Assembly: GCA_002393965.1 (NCBI GenBank)
Contig: DGSL01000014.1
Coordinates: forward strand, 4,615-19,708
Reading direction: 5' to 3'
Source: Bacteroidales bacterium UBA4363
Lineage (GTDB): Bacteria > Bacteroidota > Bacteroidia > Bacteroidales > Paludibacteraceae
DNA length: 15,094 bases
Below are positions 14,322 through 15,094 of the stretch, piece after piece. The position numbers and the translations under genes were made by a program. Position 1 is the first letter of the stretch. Every line of letters starts with the position of its first letter. The notes below the pieces were generated by a model. The model ran no database searches and was not told the DNA's origin. It saw only the letters and a program-made list of their open reading frames with translations.

Positions 14322-14379
14322 ACTCTTTATCCTTATATTAAATTATACTGAATCTAAAAGAAGAGGAAGATGGAACTTC

Positions 14380-14394
14380 ACTTTTGCAAAAGTA
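14380..14394 (-). promoter_or_regulatory. -7 box of ddh lying within a perfect palindrome
   Basis: The minus strand reads TACTTTTG at 14394-14387, fitting TAnnTTTG, with a leader of about 58 nt to the ddh ATG. ACTTTTGCAAAAGT at 14380-14393 is a perfect 14-bp palindrome covering seven of the eight bases of the box, so it could be an operator. A -33 TTG at the usual distance is not seen. Confidence 0.4.
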
Positions 14395-14522
14395 CAAACA
14401 CGGCACAAGAAAACAGTGCGTGAAATTCCGATTTTTTTGTCAGTAAATCACGTAAAAAAAGAACGGGTATCTGTCAGAGGGAAGAGCGGGAGAGGCATCG
14501 TACAAAGTCGCAAAAAAATATC

Positions 14523-14530
14523 TACATTTG
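14523..14530 (+). promoter_or_regulatory. -7 box upstream of the COG0523 GTPase gene
   Basis: TACATTTG matches TAnnTTTG and would give a leader of about 30 nt before the ATG at 14568. The expected -33 TTG near 14500 is absent, which would suit a promoter needing an activator or one that is weak. Confidence 0.4.
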
Positions 14531-14567
14531 CATTCCTTGTTTAAGAATAATGATTTTTTTTAGGGAA

Positions 14568-15094
14568 ATGGAACAGATCAATGAGATTCCGGTACTGCTG
14601 CTCACCGGTTATTTAGGAAGCGGCAAGACCACGCTGGTCAATCGAATCCTGTCGAACAAGCGCGGCATCCGATTTGCGGTCATAGTGAACGACATCGGTG
14701 AGGTCAACATCGATGCCGACCTGATTCAGAAAGGCGGCATTGTCGGCCAGAAAGACGAAAGTCTGGTAGCCCTTCAGAACGGCTGTATCTGCTGTACGCT
14801 GAAGATGGACCTGGCAGAGCAACTCTACGAGATCACCAGCATGAAGAAATTCGACTACATCGTCATTGAGGCCAGCGGCATCTGTGAGCCTGCACCGATT
14901 GCACAGACACTATGTTCGATGCCCCAGTTGCTGCCACAGTACAACGTCAACGGCATGGTCCGTCTGGACTGTATAGCGACCGTGGTGGATGCGCTACGGA
15001 TGCGTGACGAATTCGGGAGCGGCGACGACCTGATGCGTGACCATATTGACGATGAAGACATTGAGAACCTGGTGATTCAGCAGATTGAGTTCTG
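14568..15094 (+). CDS. COG0523/CobW family GTPase, N-terminal part (runs off the right edge)
   Basis: The first 175 residues are visible. They carry a P-loop GYLGSGKTT (14-22), the NDIGEVNIDADLI region (41-53), the metal-binding signature NGCICC (71-76), the block EASGICEPAPI (101-111) and VVDALR (139-144). These identify a G3E GTPase of the COG0523 group, which use GTP hydrolysis to deliver metals (zinc, cobalt or nickel, depending on the member) to client proteins in the cytoplasm. The metal cannot be told from this part. Full members usually run 300-400 residues, so about half is missing. The ATG at 14568 is preceded by AGGGAA and begins the conserved region; an in-frame ATG at 14550 would add MIFFRE. 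It is divergent from ddh across 246 bp. Confidence 0.9.
   Translation, partial: MEQINEIPVLLLTGYLGSGKTTLVNRILSNKRGIRFAVIVNDIGEVNIDADLIQKGGIVGQKDESLVALQNGCICCTLKMDLAEQLYEITSMKKFDYIVIEASGICEPAPIAQTLCSMPQLLPQYNVNGMVRLDCIATVVDALRMRDEFGSGDDLMRDHIDDEDIENLVIQQIEF

Noticed and set aside
13434..14351. 305-codon open frame on the plus strand, opposite ddh
   Set aside because: It is exactly antisense to a clear ddh gene, and its translation shows no family features. Such long mirror frames arise from the codon bias of the real gene.

Overview
The window looks like chromosomal core DNA from a member of the Bacteroidales, most likely Prevotellaceae or a near relative. Three things suggest this. There are repeated Bacteroidetes-type promoter signatures (-7 box TAnnTTTG with a TTG/TTTG box about 19-20 bp upstream). 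The gene repertoire is typical: a fused murF-alr, a GSCFA-domain gene, a meso-diaminopimelate dehydrogenase, and an rpsF start reading MLNDYETVFILTPVLS. The signal peptide is of the type ending in KAQ. The genus is an inference. I found no rRNA, tRNA, CRISPR array or transposase gene, and no gene-free stretch exceeds about 250 bp.

Left part (1-4210). The first 50 bases are the 5' end of rpsF on the minus strand, with its leader, its promoter and a strong terminator folded into that promoter. Next come a secreted helical protein of unknown function and a YpfJ-type zinc metallopeptidase, both minus strand. Then follow plus-strand genes: a short-chain dehydrogenase, a 51-residue two-helix membrane protein behind a near-consensus promoter, and rimM.

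Middle part (4179-7886). rimM converges on a two-gene surface O-acylation cassette (MBOAT acyltransferase plus SGNH-like partner), which is visibly AT-richer than the rest and may be accessory. Beyond it is a two-domain universal stress protein. A 209-bp fold-back element with two nested pairs of inverted repeats lies between that gene and murF-alr. It resembles a miniature mobile element and carries a plausible terminator for alr.

Right part (7887-15094). The minus-strand cluster reads GSCFA protein, VC0807-like membrane protein, a second VC0807-like paralogue, then the MurF-Alr fusion. It is preceded by a promoter so close to the GSCFA start codon that the mRNA should be almost leaderless. 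A strong terminator separates it from ddh, the next gene upstream. ddh makes meso-DAP, Alr makes D-alanine and MurF adds D-Ala-D-Ala to the UDP-MurNAc-tripeptide, so this part is concentrated on the peptidoglycan stem peptide. The two uncharacterised membrane proteins inside the cluster are the best candidates for new envelope biology. The window ends inside a divergent COG0523/CobW-type GTPase gene, a family of metal chaperones.
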